Of a stretch of 64,000 nt of DNA, positions 37,101-49,386 are shown in pieces. Both the position numbers and the translations under genes were made by a program. Positions within the stretch are counted from its first letter, which is position 1; every line of letters begins with the position of its first letter. Origin of the DNA: Scleromitrula shiraiana (Eukaryota > Ascomycota > Leotiomycetes > Helotiales > Sclerotiniaceae). The stretch lies in assembly GCA_028455995.1 (NCBI GenBank), contig JABELC010000017.1, positions 99,501 through 163,500 on the forward strand, written 5' to 3'. The notes under the pieces were generated by a model. It saw only the letters and a program-made list of their open reading frames with translations, had not been told where the DNA came from and searched no databases.

Positions 37101-37781
37101 TAAGCATTTTCTTACCAATTCTGAAGTTAAATTTGGTAATTCATCCCGTAATTTCAGGGGCAAAGCTAAAGGATCAAGTTCGGAACCCCGCAATGACTCT
37201 GTAACTTCTTTACAAACCAACAACAAAAAAGATTTAGGACCTGGATAACTATCATACATACGCTCAAGGGAACGATGAATGCGCGCAAATCTATCTCGAC
37301 GTTCCTTTAATTGTCGATCAACTTGAGATTGGGTTTTATTTTCGATTTGAGGTTGTGGTTGTGGTAATAGTTGAAGAACTCGAAGCGCAGATAATAACAA
37401 CTCAGCCAAATATTTATCCCTCAACGATCGCGCTTCCCATAAACTTTCTCTACCTTCGATAAGAATCTGCAAGACGAATTCGACTGCTCGTAGGGTTACC
37501 TCCCAGCTTGCTAGAAATCCGAGATAATATCCATCTTGTTGTAACGTTTCGGACGGTAGTGACAATCGTTGAATATAAAATATGGCGTTTAGCTGCGCAA
37601 GTAGTGTTATCACCAAGTGTTGATATGTTTCCTTTTCGCCATCCGAATAAACTTTCTCTAAAGAGAATTGACCTATAAGTTCTAATATGATATTATCGAC
37701 ATCACTACGTAGTGATAATAGTTTCCAGATGTTGGCTAGTCGAGTAAATTGTGGTGATGAGGCCGAGGCTGGAGTCGGCAT
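34134..37781 (-). CDS. Large beta-propeller (WD40-like) protein with split CxxC pairs
   Basis: Five exons: 37116-37781, 36364-36945, 35222-36271, 34358-35167 and 34134-34295. The four introns are 170, 92, 54 and 62 bp, all phase 0, giving 1089 residues. The first 400 residues are alpha-helical. Two CxxC pairs, CSKC (end of exon 2) and CIQC (early exon 3), flank an intron and could form one zinc ribbon. A Ser-rich disordered linker follows. The C-terminal part has repeated blade-like strands (TNALFWTQSLIQIWDVG, TLWASSIAISPNETTVAVGF, CASFSPSGKELAMVNEKGHLYLI), suggesting a WD40 propeller used as a scaffold. No membrane segment or catalytic motif was seen. A longer frame upstream has no in-frame ATG, so 37781 is used. 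It is a conserved-looking fungal protein of unknown function. Confidence 0.85.
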
Positions 37782-38905
37782 GATGCGATGTGGATGCGGT
37801 CCGGTCGCCACGTGGGCCGACTCCCTAGATGTGTTGCCGCAGGATGGCAATAACGCTCATGTATATCATAAGTGTGATGGGTACTGATATAAAAATGATT
37901 GAACATGGAGGGCGAAGATCATTGAAGTCGATCCTAAAGTCTTAGGTTTGTCGGATAGAACTGTGTAACAACGACCGACCGAGACTGCGACCGTTTATGG
38001 TAGTTTCATGGGTAAATAATGAAAAATGTTGTAATTGATGTGGCCGCCCCGCCGTTAGTTGAAAATTATTAGGCAAGGCCTTGGGATTCTTAATTATGCT
38101 GAGTTTGGTAATGTTTTGTTTAAAAATACCCTTGTTTATAATCTAAGGGGTGATTGGTAAGGTATCGAAAGTCTTCTTGGTTTTTTTTCTAATCTAGAAG
38201 GTCATCCAATCTCAGCTACGGTTAAAAGACCGTTTCGTCTATTCATGTATATCATCATATCATTTGCGATTGGTTCATTTACTATTTACTATCTGGCCTC
38301 CCCGGAGGGCTGAAATTCCAAAACCGGTACTAGCAAATAACAATGCTGGTTTAATGTACACAAGGATAGCACAGACATGACTTTCTTGGGAAACACCAGA
38401 CGAACAATTCCTTAAAAGGGAGAGTGGGATCCATGATATGAAATGAACCAAGAATCAAGAATCAAGAATCAAGAATCAAGAATCAAGAATCTAAGCTACT
38501 GTTGATTTTCTCTATCTTGTGGTATAGTCATAAGTTCTTGGATTGTTTGATTGTTTGAGTTCCATCCAGACAATATTGATTTTATAGAATCTATGTAAGC
38601 CCATCGTTTTTATCACGAGGTCGTTAAGGTCTTAAAAGAAGATAGTACAAACATTGTAGCCAGAGTAACTACATATGCGGGAGTCTATGCTAGTTGATAT
38701 CAGCTTTGTACGATTATAATTAGCTTTTAGTATTCTTACTGTTACATTGAACCTCCCGCCCTTACAAGGATTAAATCTAATGCGGAGGGATCTTCTGCAT
38801 CGAGGCAGTGCAGATATATATGACTCTCTGATACCCTGATTCTTTGGTGCTCCCTTTTATCGCGAGAACCATCATTTTGAATTTTTGAATTTCAACATCG
38901 ACATT
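37782..38905. other. Divergent promoter region
   Basis: Lies between the divergent propeller and permease genes and presumably carries both promoters. It contains the small tandem repeat listed separately. No gene is seen. Confidence 0.5.
38450..38491. repeat. AAGAATC tandem repeat (6 copies)
   Basis: Six perfect copies of the 7-mer AAGAATC, about 415 bp upstream of the amino-acid permease start. Its role is unknown. Confidence 0.95.
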
Positions 38906-41338
38906 ATGGATCATGAAAAGCCTGAGGCGGTGATACCACCGCAAATATTCGAATTTGATGTCAATCATAGTCAGACACCCGAGGATTTGGAGCCAAATTA
39001 TTCTGAGGAGCGTCGGGAGCGACGAGGAGAGAGTCTATGGTACGTGAAAAAAAATCCGGATTTCAATTTTCTACATTCATTAATTTATATAGGAGAACCC
39101 TCACTGAACGACACATTAACGTGAGTTAATTCGACGAGATACACTGGCAGATAAGTAGAGCATTGGCTAATTTCGCACACCGCCCGATAGATGATAGCAT
39201 TTTCTGGGTACGTTTTCTTCGAATTCAATCGAGCCAAGAACATGAAAAATAATGAAAGGTTTTCGATAGAACAATTGGAAATGGACTTTTTCTTGGAAGT
39301 GGTAGATCACTCGCTGCTGCTGGACCTGGTGGTGCGGTAATGGCATATATCATCATGGGAACTGTGGTTTCATCCGTTATATCTTGTTTGGGTGAAATGA
39401 CTGCTCTTATGCCTGTCAATGCTCCAGTTATAGAATTTCCTCGACGATTTTTAGATCGAGGTGTTGGATTTGCTGTTGGATGGATGTATTGGTAGGTTTT
39501 CTGGCGATGGTTTATCTCCAATATCTTAACATTTGATAGGTTCGCATGGTCAGTTGAAGCTGCAGAAGAATTGGTTGCTGTATCTGGAACTCTTGGCTTT
39601 CATTACGATGACGGAAGATCTTACTTGGCTTGGTCTATTGGTGAAAATGTTGATCCTGCTGTTTGGATTGGATTATTTCTCGTAATCGTCTGTACTATCA
39701 ATATGTTTCCTGTCAGAGTAAGTATTGACTACGTTCTCTCAATTTAACCCATATTGACAGATTATAGTATTTCGGAGAACTGGAGTATATATTTGGTTGT
39801 ATCAAAATTACATTCATCACAGGACTTATTCTTTTAATGTTAATCTTGGATACTAAGCAACGTATGTTCCGATTAATGAGATTTCGTCGTTTTTATATAC
39901 TGATAAAATGCTAGCAAACAAAAATGCATATTATTCAAACCCTCCGAATGCAAAATGTAAGTTGATATCTTCCATCATAATCATTTCAAAAGCTAACCAG
40001 TATTCTTTAGATTGGAACTCACCGTGGGGGTTTTTCAATCATAAATATACTGTCAGAGATGAAGCAGGAAATACTCAACGAGAAATAACAGGTTCTACAG
40101 GTTCATTTCTTGGGATGTGGTAAATTATACTTTCCTTTCCATTGATCATATATGACTAAGAAAACCTACAGGACAACAATCGTCAACGTTATATTTTCAT
40201 ATACAGGAATGGATATCGTAGCCGCTACCGCCGCAGAAAGTAAAGCCCTAGCCAATGCCGAAAGTATGAAGATGGCCGCAAGAAAAATTTGCATTCGAAT
40301 TGTTACTTTATATACAATGGCCATGATAACTGCATCTTTCGTAGTACCATATACACATCCATTTATTAACGGAAAAGGACAATCAGTTGGAGCACATTCC
40401 GTATTTGTTATTGCTGTGGTCGAAGCAGGTTTGCCAGCCCTCGCTCATTTTTTCAACGCCATTTTCGCTTTTGCTTCTTTTACTTGTGCTATCAATTCTA
40501 TGTATGTGGCATCGAGAGCATTACATACTCTTGCATTACAGGATCAAACGGGACCTGAATTTATTACAAGAAGATTAAGACAAACGAGATCGGGTGTTCC
40601 TGTTAGAGCTGTTTTGGCTACTGCTGCTATGGGTTTGGTTGCTTTTATGGGTAGAACCGGTACCACTGCTGTTGTAAGTATTTTTTCGTGAATGGTTTGA
40701 TTATTTATATAATTGCAACTAACATATTTATGTAGCGTCTGTCGGAATTATCATCAAATTGTACATCTTCGATTCTTATCGTTTACGCAACTATATGTGC
40801 AACTTATTTAGGATTTTTCCGCACGTATGTCCTGCTATCTTTCTTTCTCACTCTCTTTACTCTTTCTTATATTATCCATTCATTCAACTAACACAAATCC
40901 CTCAAAAACAGACTAGAAGATACCAAACTCTACGGGAACGCATCAGAAAGACAGGCCGCTCACTATGATCGTAACCATCCCCGCTATCCCTACAAATCGC
41001 ACGGTCAATGGCTCAAAGGATTCTACGGCATGTCAGCATGTATCATCCTCGTCATATTCAACGGAGTCGGTGCATTTCTCGAACGTCCCTTTGATGTTAG
41101 GAGATTTATTGCTAGTTATATATCGCTACCAGTTTTCGCCCTCTTAATCATAGGTTATAAACTTCATAAACATGGATTTAGAGTAAGGAATTGGGGACCG
41201 GAAAGATCGAATGATTTAAGGAACACGATTCAAGCTGCTTCGGAGACGAGGAAGGGAAGATTAGAATTTCCGGATGAGGGACCTAGTTGGGAGAATGTTA
41301 GGGTATGGGGGAGATGGCTTTGGGTTTGGTTGAAATGA
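38906..41338 (+). CDS. Amino-acid permease (YAT/AAP family)
   Basis: Eleven exons, with ends at 39039, 39120, 39207, 39491, 39717, 39861, 39956, 40119, 40673, 40824 and 41338. The ten introns are 48-87 bp and every phase agrees, giving 613 residues. Exon 2 (39093-39120) is 28 nt and exon 3 (39191-39207) is 17 nt. Spliced motifs are those of the yeast amino-acid transporter family. They are ERHINMIAFSGTIGNGLFLGSG at TM1, AGPGGAVMAY, SCLGEMTALMPV, the FPVRYFGELEYIFGCIK block, YWNSPWGFF and FSYTGMDIVAATAAESK (TM6 region), then about six more hydrophobic segments. It is a plasma-membrane proton-coupled permease for one or more amino acids. The substrate cannot be read from sequence. The N-terminus is acidic, as usual in the family. 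Confidence 0.93.
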
Positions 41339-42831
41339 GGAGGAGAAAATATGGGATTTGCTTTGGTTTCTTATTTTAATACACAGGAATACGGAGATTT
41401 GGAATGTATGGCGCATGAATAATGGTTTGGTTTGATTGGATTGGCCTGGGTTTGGTTGGGTTGGGTTGGGTATATGGTAATAGATGGGATTGATCATATG
41501 AAATTGGTGATTGGTTTGACCGGTGGCATTTGTTTAGGGAGAGTCACCTAGGTCACGATTCATAGTATCAGTAGTAGTATAGACAAAGTAAAAGCTTCCT
41601 AATTTTTTCCTTCATCATCTACTACCATTTTTTCATTCTACAACTTTGTTTATGTCGTGAGATTGTCCTACTTCAATATGGATATTGTAGGCCCCGAATA
41701 ATTGAAATTTAAATTGAAGGAGGGTGGTAAGATGCAATGTACCGGTAATGCAATGCAATGCGATGCAATCCAAGCAGGCAACAACTTTAAAAGCGCAGAT
41801 TTGGGTGTGGTGGTGTAGTATGATACGATGTGATGTTGTTACATCTTAACCATTTACCAACCATTCCACTCTCGGCACTATCTTACCTTCAACGTTCAAG
41901 CTTTATATTTAAGCCTTTATATGGATTGATCTGTAAATAGCCGAATCAAAAAGATAAGATGCGATGGGAATAGGATGGATAGGATACAATACATATTATT
42001 CAACCAAATATATTCCCACCCTTCCCCTCTACAACCAAAACCCTCAATCCGTTGGCTTATTTACGACTAAACACTCAAGTTACTACAGTGTGCAAATATG
42101 TATACAACAAATTATACGAAATACGACCCCGTTAAGGTTGTCATCGTCGCATCGCATCGCATCGTATCGCGTCACATTGCGTCTTTTAAACAATTGTATA
42201 TTTTAACGTTACTTTTGAATGATATTCCTAATTCATGGGAAACGGACATCATCGTATCTTGTTTTGGGCTTTTGTTCTCCTCTCACTAGATCCGATCCAG
42301 TCCAGTCCAATTTAATGCCGCAACGACTCGTCCAATCATTTATACATTTATCCATTCATTCGATTGACGGGTTTCCCTGTTCTGTATGAATATATAAATT
42401 TTCGTTCCGTTCTTTAGGGCTATCATGAGTATAAGTCTTTACAAGGCTCATAGTTACAAACCACATGCATTTCCACATTCGTAAATCCCACAATCCCCAA
42501 AAATATAAGGAAAAAAAGAAAAACATAAGATGAGGGGTACCCAAAATCATCTTTTTTGGTTTCAGCCCTGTGGTGGCTTAATCTTTCCTTGCTGCTTTTA
42601 GGGATCTGGGCTGGTGGTAATGATGGTGGGTGGTTGATTGGATGGTATGCTGGCAGGTATAGGGATATGGTATCAGATCAATTAGGATAGACAGATACCG
42701 GTAGTGAATAGTGAGTGGAGTAAGTTACAGCACTTATAATTGATATAGTCTACTCTATTTTGAAAATATACATGAATGCTCGTTGCACACATTCGAATGA
42801 ACACCCCGATCTCCATCTCCACCTTTTACTT
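41339..42831. other. Convergent spacer, no gene
   Basis: 3' flanks of two convergent transporter genes. It contains short pentamer runs, GCAAT-like at about 41730-41770 and GCATC-like at about 42147-42172, and a TTGGG run near 41450-41470. No gene is supported. Confidence 0.5.
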
Positions 42832-44780
42832 CTAATTTGAATTTCTTTCCTTCCCATTGTGATTCGCATTCCCATTTACACCCCTCTCACCACCCTCCCT
42901 CTTCCACCTCCTCCACAACCTCTCCGCACCACTCTTCTCTCCAGGCCACAATAAACCCCTCCTCCAAAGTGCCCTCACCATCTCCTCCAGAACCCCCAAC
43001 CAAACCAGTATCAACACCACCGCCATAACCGTAGTAACAACCCTCAACGCTCCACTATCAAACGCACTCGCAATCTGACCCGTAGCAGTAATAAGCGCCG
43101 TATTAGGAAACACAAAACTATTCCACGTCATATCAAAACTAATATGATATTCGGGATGATGAGGTCTAACAACTTGCCAGTGGGATAGGACACTAATGAG
43201 ACAGAACCAGAGACAGAGACCCCATAGCCAGAGACCGGCCATGTATGCTAGAAGTTGGAGGATTGATGGTCCTTGGGGGTTATTGAGGTAGGTGGTAGGG
43301 AGGATTAGGGTTGTGACTGAGGAGCCGAGACCGACAATACCGGTTACGGTGAAGCCTGAGGGACCGACTGATACGAACTGGTGGTTGGGTTAGTTGTTGT
43401 TAGATTGATAGAGGAACGAGATTTGGTTGGTGAGAAAAGGGGAGGGATAGAAAGAAAGAAGTGGAAAAATACCATTCCAGGACGTGTAGTTTCTCGAGGT
43501 AATTTTTGCGTCATAAGTCTATACATGAAAGCACTATAGATCATCAAGCTAAGCATGAAACCAATTCCTTGAATACAAACTGCTCCGAATGCGATAGCGA
43601 GAGCGTTTATTCGTGCAGCGGCTGCGGCATTGGGTAGTGCGGAAATTAAACCTGATGCTATAGGAGCGACCAAGAGGAGTGGGTAGGCGGGAAATATCCA
43701 AATTGGTGTCATGTTGTGAACAGGGAAGGATCTAAGTTGAGTTAGATGAGAAGAAATACAATGAATTGGGCCTAGAAAGATTTACTGAGTAGACCATAAG
43801 ATGAGGTACATTCCTGAACTTGCTATTATACTTATAGCAGCATATATCCAGAAACATATTTGCATTGTTGTTTGAAGCCATAACCCCGTTTGTGGTATTC
43901 CGTATTGTGCGATATTTGTTAGGATAGTCCCTATACTGGAATACAATCAGTCGAGATCGTGGAGAAATCCATTCAATGTACATACGATATAACCTTTCAT
44001 TGAATGTTAGCATCTCATCATGAGTTTGGAAGATATTCTCGTAAATTTACACATGTGGGTACAAATAATGATTCCGATTGACTTAAAAGACTTTTCGTAA
44101 AACTTCCAGGATTCCATTTGAAACGTAAGGAGATGAGTATAGATATTATTATAAAAAATACAATGTTTAATAACATGACTATGACACCCAAGATTCGTAG
44201 CCAATTGGAACGATATGGTACTGAATATATATTAGACTCTTTGATCATCTATCAATCGATCTATGGGTATAGATGACATACTGGAATAAAGAACATTTGC
44301 AATTCCTCCAGTTGCCATTGTTAATGTAAACCATGTCCATGTCATACAACTTATACGATCACGAGTTGACACCTTAATCGGTGGAATTCCTTCCTCGTCC
44401 ATTTGGTCCTGACCTTCCCCATCCTCTGTATGTTGTTCTGCGTCATCCTGAGCATCTGAATCAGATTTCCCACAGTTATCATTAATTTTATTCTTCTCGT
44501 TCCCGTTTCTTTTCCCGTTTCTTTTCCCGTTGCTATTGTTGTTTTCGTTTCGTCTGTTCTGGACTTGATGGTTTCGATCGTTTTCATTGGCACCAATGTT
44601 TCTTTTATCATCTCTGCAATCTCTGCCATTTCTTCCCTTTCCATTCCTTTGTACCGGTATATTTTCATTCGAAGAAGTCAAAACACCCTCAAAATCGTCA
44701 GGTATAGGTGAAATATAACCATTTTGATTCTCGGAGTTATCGATATTCAATCGTCGTGGTAAAGATGTCGCAGTTGACAT
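42832..44780 (-). CDS. TDT/SLAC1-family anion transporter (malate or sulfite efflux type)
   Basis: Six exons: 44282-44780, 44051-44220, an 8-nt exon 43986-43993, 43786-43935, 43473-43731 and 42832-43377. Phases agree and give 543 residues. A long Asn/Lys/Asp-rich soluble N-terminus (about 1-140) precedes ten predicted TM segments. Motifs that place it in the tellurite-resistance/dicarboxylate (SLAC1/Mae1/Ssu1) family are WTWFTLTMATGGIANVLYSI, VPTCVISIGTILTNIAQYG, TPIWIFPAYPLLLVAP, FVSVGPSGFTVTGI and the late FDMTWNSFVFPNTALITAT. It should be a plasma-membrane channel or exporter of C4-dicarboxylates or sulfite/nitrate-like anions. The ion is not decidable here. It is convergent with the amino-acid permease. 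Confidence 0.92.
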
Positions 44781-46086
44781 TTCTTAAATATATCGACTTC
44801 GGGAGGAGTTGCAAAGATCTTGGAAATAGCGTAAAGGAATAATAGAAAGAATGGACCAAGTGTAGTGAGTGTATATGTGAAGTTCACAAGAGTTGTAATG
44901 AAGATTAGGATTTGTAGAACAATTGTTCCAAAGTTACTTAAAGCCATGATGACGATGATATGAAGGGGTTGAAGAGAGGGTCAGAGAGGGTCAGAGAGGT
45001 ATAGGTTATCAAATGGGGAAAGTTTGATCGAAGATCCGGTAATTTCGGTCGATGAACTTAGGGTTAGGTTATTCGCCTTGGTAGTTTATTAAGTAAGTTA
45101 GATAGTGGGCAATTAATGCCACTACTTTCTTAACAGGTAGTAGGAAATCACAGATGATTTTATTCGAAATAGCGACCCCAGGAAGATGAGAATAAGGGAC
45201 TGCGGGTTCCTGATGGTTTGGATTGAGAATTGAGAGTTGTTCAAATGAGTAGAGGCTAGAGAGTGAACGCTCGATTTCCTTGCACTTGCGGTTGATGGAT
45301 TTCTTTCTTTCTTTCTTGATTGATTGATTGTGAAGGGGGTGGAGAGTAGAGCGTTGGACCGAAGAAGAAGATAAGAAGATCGATCCTTATTCTTATATGC
45401 TAAAAAGTGCCGCCGGGAGTTGAGATATTCCCAAGGTTTGGAGTCATGTAAAAGGTTGGTGGGCTCGAGGTGAGAAGCTATGAGGTATGAGGTAAAGGAC
45501 GGATTGAGTAAGTAAGCGGTGAGAAATGGCATAAACTAATCATGATTATATTAAGAAGGCGGTATTGACCGGCAGATTCTAATATATCAATCCATCCCAT
45601 CGATATCGATATCCCCCCCCCCATACAGTAGAAATTCAAACTTGAGGTTTTCATTTACATTCATTCATCTACATCTATCTTCACTTGAGATATATGAATC
45701 TTCCTTCTCTCTCCGTTTATCTTCTATTCTTTTACTACTCGTAATATTGATGCAGATTGTCTTCAAGGCTGTTATCTCCAGATCCTCAAGGAGAAAATCC
45801 TCTTACAAAGGAACTTTGTATTACTTCACACTCAAGTGGATAGAGACAGCGACAGCATGATTTCTATACAATAACATTTTTCAGACTAACTAGACTTTCG
45901 TGTTTATACTCGAATCATTTATCCAACGCACGGTGTTGACATTATTTCCATTGTGTTCCATTCAGGTCTTTCATATTATTCATCTCTTTTTCAGAAATTC
46001 TTTCATTTGATAATGATATTGTTCTCTATATTTTCTTTTTATCAATAGTCGAGATTAATTGATATCCATCAACTCATTCTAATAAC
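44781..46086. other. Divergent promoter region
   Basis: Lies between the TDT transporter and homeodomain genes. A 136-codon minus-strand frame at 45122-45532 is serine-rich with no domain and is not supported. It includes a C-run (45614-45622) and a T/C-rich leader upstream of 46087. Confidence 0.5.
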
Positions 46087-48332
46087 ATGGCCTTGAGAAG
46101 TTTGAAGTTTGATCCTATTCACATTTCTAATCCTTCAGATAAACTATCTCTCTTTGTCAATTCAGAAGTGGAAGTTAGGTTGCCACTACCATCCAACAAA
46201 CTTCATCAACTAGAAGATAGTGAATGTTTCGAAGCTTTAACTTCAGGTGAAGTATGGGTATCTCGTGGGAATCAATGTCGGATTGATCTCACAATCACTC
46301 TTAATGGTAGAGAATTGGTTGACCAAGAACGGGATCATACTGTCCAGTCATTAGGAAAGTATATTGGCGATTTAAAGGTTTGAAATGGATTTTCTGATCA
46401 AAACCCCTTTCTTTTCGTTGACCTTTTCCTAGATATGGGAAAAGCTGGACCTCTCCACGATACTTCATCTACACAATTTAGAGAAAAATAGTATTTCACT
46501 TCAACTCAAGAATCAACAATCTTTGTCTCAATTATCTTCTGGTTCCCATCCTTGGTCGGTGTCAACTATTGACTTCAAAATTCCTGAAGCGGTTCTTGAT
46601 GTTCAATTCGAAAGATTACAGATGCAACTTGATTTTCGAATTCCTTCATTGCTGGAAAGTAATCAGCAAAAGACAACCGTTATCCACAGCTCAGTAGATA
46701 TAGGAGCTTCTAGTATGTCTCTCATACCAAGCCTCACCAGTGTAAAATCAGAGGAAAATTCGTCTAAGTTACCAAAACTTCACCAAGCCTTGGTGAATAC
46801 CGGGGAAACTTATACTCATGAATTGAATAAAGCTTTATGTACGTTTCTTGCTATTGCCCAAGCAACTTCGAATTTGCAGCCATACAATCCTTTACCTATG
46901 AATTCAACAAAACCTAATCCAATGGGAGTAATTCGAAAACGACCACGGCACTCCAAAGAAGCAATAGGCATTTTGAATACCAGGATTACGACTCATCCGC
47001 CCTTCTACAAACCCAAACAGTCAGAGAGGGAAGAATTGGCACGAATGACTGGATTACAACCAAGTAATTATCTCCTCAGGTCTCTTATGAAGAAAAATAT
47101 TAACATTCACTTGTTGAAGAGCAGATCAAAAACTGGTTCAATAAAGTCAGGCCGAAACTCAATCGTCAGGTTAAAAAAATCAATCCAGATCTTCCAATCG
47201 TTACGAGAGATCATCCGGATCTGTCAAAGATTGAAGACGATGAAATGCTCCTAGTCTCTGATAACGAAGAGACTGCTGATGCCACCGTCAAGAGTATTAT
47301 TACATTAAAATCCGGGTCTTTCCTCAATGTCATAGGTCCCCACGATCAATGCATAAAAGAATTGGACCTCGCGGTACACAGGCTTGATCCTATAGCTTCA
47401 CAAAATCTTGCAAGTTCAGCAATGCGCATGTTGATTGCTGAACTTCGACCTGGCCAGAAAAAGATTCAAGGGATTACAATTAAGAAATCTTCAACTAGAA
47501 CTACCTTGTCAGGATTATGTCCTCTGATGTTCTCTCCTGGTTATCAAAAGGTAAGTTCCTCAACTTTTGTATTGTATCATCTACTAACATCTCATAGTCC
47601 ATGGCCTCCAGTACTAAATTCATATCCAGGATTACTCAATCCTTAAGTTATTTTGCTCGAAATGGACAAAGCCCAATTCTGCGCGAGAAAACCCAACAGC
47701 TTGCGAATTTGTCCACTTCAGAACTTATCGATGACGATGAAGACAGGAAGATCAATGGGGAAATGGGGTCGGAAGAACGACTATCAGCTGTAGTTCAATC
47801 CCGATTATTTTCAATGATGCAAGTCATGCTTTACGATTCATCTGCTGCCCGACGGGTTATGAAACCAATCTCTTCATCTGAAAGGGTGATTGAAATTGAA
47901 ACAGATGATAAGTACGAGGATCTACTGGAAAGTATTGCAAATGACGACGGGAAGTCAACAGGAGTTTCAGGCGTGACGGAAAATGGATATCAGTGGCTCA
48001 TCAGTGAAGATGATGAGGATAAGGAATCGGACTTTGATTGGCTCCTTGCTGATGATATTGGAAGTTTATCGGATGACGAATTTGATTTATTTGATGATAC
48101 AGATGAGATGTTATTGAGTGAGGAAGATAGAGAAAGATTAGATATTGAATCTAGGATGGATGAGATGTTATTTGGACACTCATGGAGAATTGAAGATGGG
48201 GATGAAGATGAAGATTTATTATTGGATGTGGAGATGGAGAATTTCAACAAGGATGAGATGTTATTAGGGGAAGGATTTATTACCGAGGAGGAAAAAGAAT
48301 TTTCGTTTATTAGCGACGATATGCTCATATGA
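46087..48332 (+). CDS. Atypical homeodomain protein with acidic tail
   Basis: Four exons: 46087-46377, 46433-47063, 47120-47550 and 47598-48332. The introns are 55, 56 and 47 bp and the phases agree, giving 695 residues. A homeodomain-like segment at about 265-325 runs HSKEAIGILNTRITTHPPFY...EREELARMTGLQPKQIKNWFNKVRPKLNRQ. The recognition helix is split by intron 2, and the splice restores GLQPKQIKNWF. The usual WFxNxR reads WFNKVR, so the invariant Asn51 is Lys. The loop between helices 1 and 2 looks longer than the normal 60-residue type, closer to TALE or fungal HD1. The tail (about 555-695) is very acidic and repeats DEMLLSEE, DEMLFGHS, DEMLLGEG and SDDMLI, consistent with an activation domain. 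It is probably a nuclear regulator of unknown target. Confidence 0.8.
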
Positions 48333-49386
48333 TTATAGCATGGCCATTGCTGCTGGCTTGCTATGGTTCGATATTTTTACATCCTTGCTCAAACGCAGAG
48401 GATTGCTACGGACGGAACTGGGGCTGGAGGAAAGCATATTATTATTTACAACATTACCTACTTCGCTGATTACCTATCCTCATTATCCTATGTAAGGAAG
48501 ACCTTCCGGCTTCAGCTGTTACAACTAATAATGGTTTTGCATTGAGATTTCAACATCCAATAAACCATTCATCGCAAAGTGAGGATGAAAACACAACCCT
48601 GCCCTGCGCCCTCTCACAGACCGCCGGCTATTCCATGTGGGTGGCTGGTCAATTTATCATATCATTGGCTTACCCCACCCCATCTTGGTCAAGAAAAACA
48701 TATTATTCGTTCAAAATCCTCGTCTTTCCTTAAACCCTGTTAATGAATTACATTATGATAAGGAGTGAGAAGGACAAGATTTTTTCAAAACCCTATGTAC
48801 AACATCCCATTGATACGTCATCAATGATCAACCGGAAAAAATGTAAAAAAGTACGATTATTCAAGATATCTTATGTTTTAGAAATCTTGAATTTTTGCTT
48901 GTTTTTTCATTCGGGTTTGATTTGTTCGGGAAGAAGGATGGACAAGAATTATATCGAAATCGAATCATTTATGTCATTGTCACCGGTAACCATGTCACGA
49001 ATAGAATTTTGATTTTGAAGTGTTACATACGTATGGGGTCAGGGTATCCATATATATATATACTCGGTCAATCTTCGTATGAGTTGTTATTGAAACATAC
49101 ATACCTAGAGTACAAAGTGTACAGCAAACAAAAATAATATCTATCCAGCCTCCTCTTGAAAAAGTTTTTACATACTTTTTTATTTTATTAATATATGCAC
49201 TGGTGATCAAATCTATTTAATTTATTTCTGTTCTGTTGAAATAGAAGATCTATATACCATAAAATAATACTCTTGACGATCATCGATTCTTCTCATCACA
49301 AGGAAAATCAATAGAGGAAACCGCTCGCATTACATATCGATATATACCAGATATTCAAATGAAGAAGTAAAAAACAAAGGGACAAA
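48333..49386. other. Intergenic, no supported gene
   Basis: Contains only short open frames. The 200 bp before 49387 are AT-rich and likely the MARVEL gene promoter and leader. Confidence 0.5.

Noticed and set aside
37782..37850. Longer N-terminus for the propeller protein
   Set aside because: The longer frame begins with TTG and no in-frame ATG exists upstream, so 37781 is the first usable start.
6820..44780. Coordinated metabolic gene cluster (SDR, sugar transporter, zinc-cluster factor, permease, TDT transporter)
   Set aside because: No backbone enzyme is present, the genes are separated by AT islands and unrelated genes, and nothing in the sequence shows shared regulation.
45122..45532. 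136-codon serine-rich frame on the minus strand
   Set aside because: No domain, no flanking exons and sits in a divergent promoter region. Length alone is not convincing.
48363..49137. Series of 60-89-codon frames
   Set aside because: Random-looking composition between two real genes.
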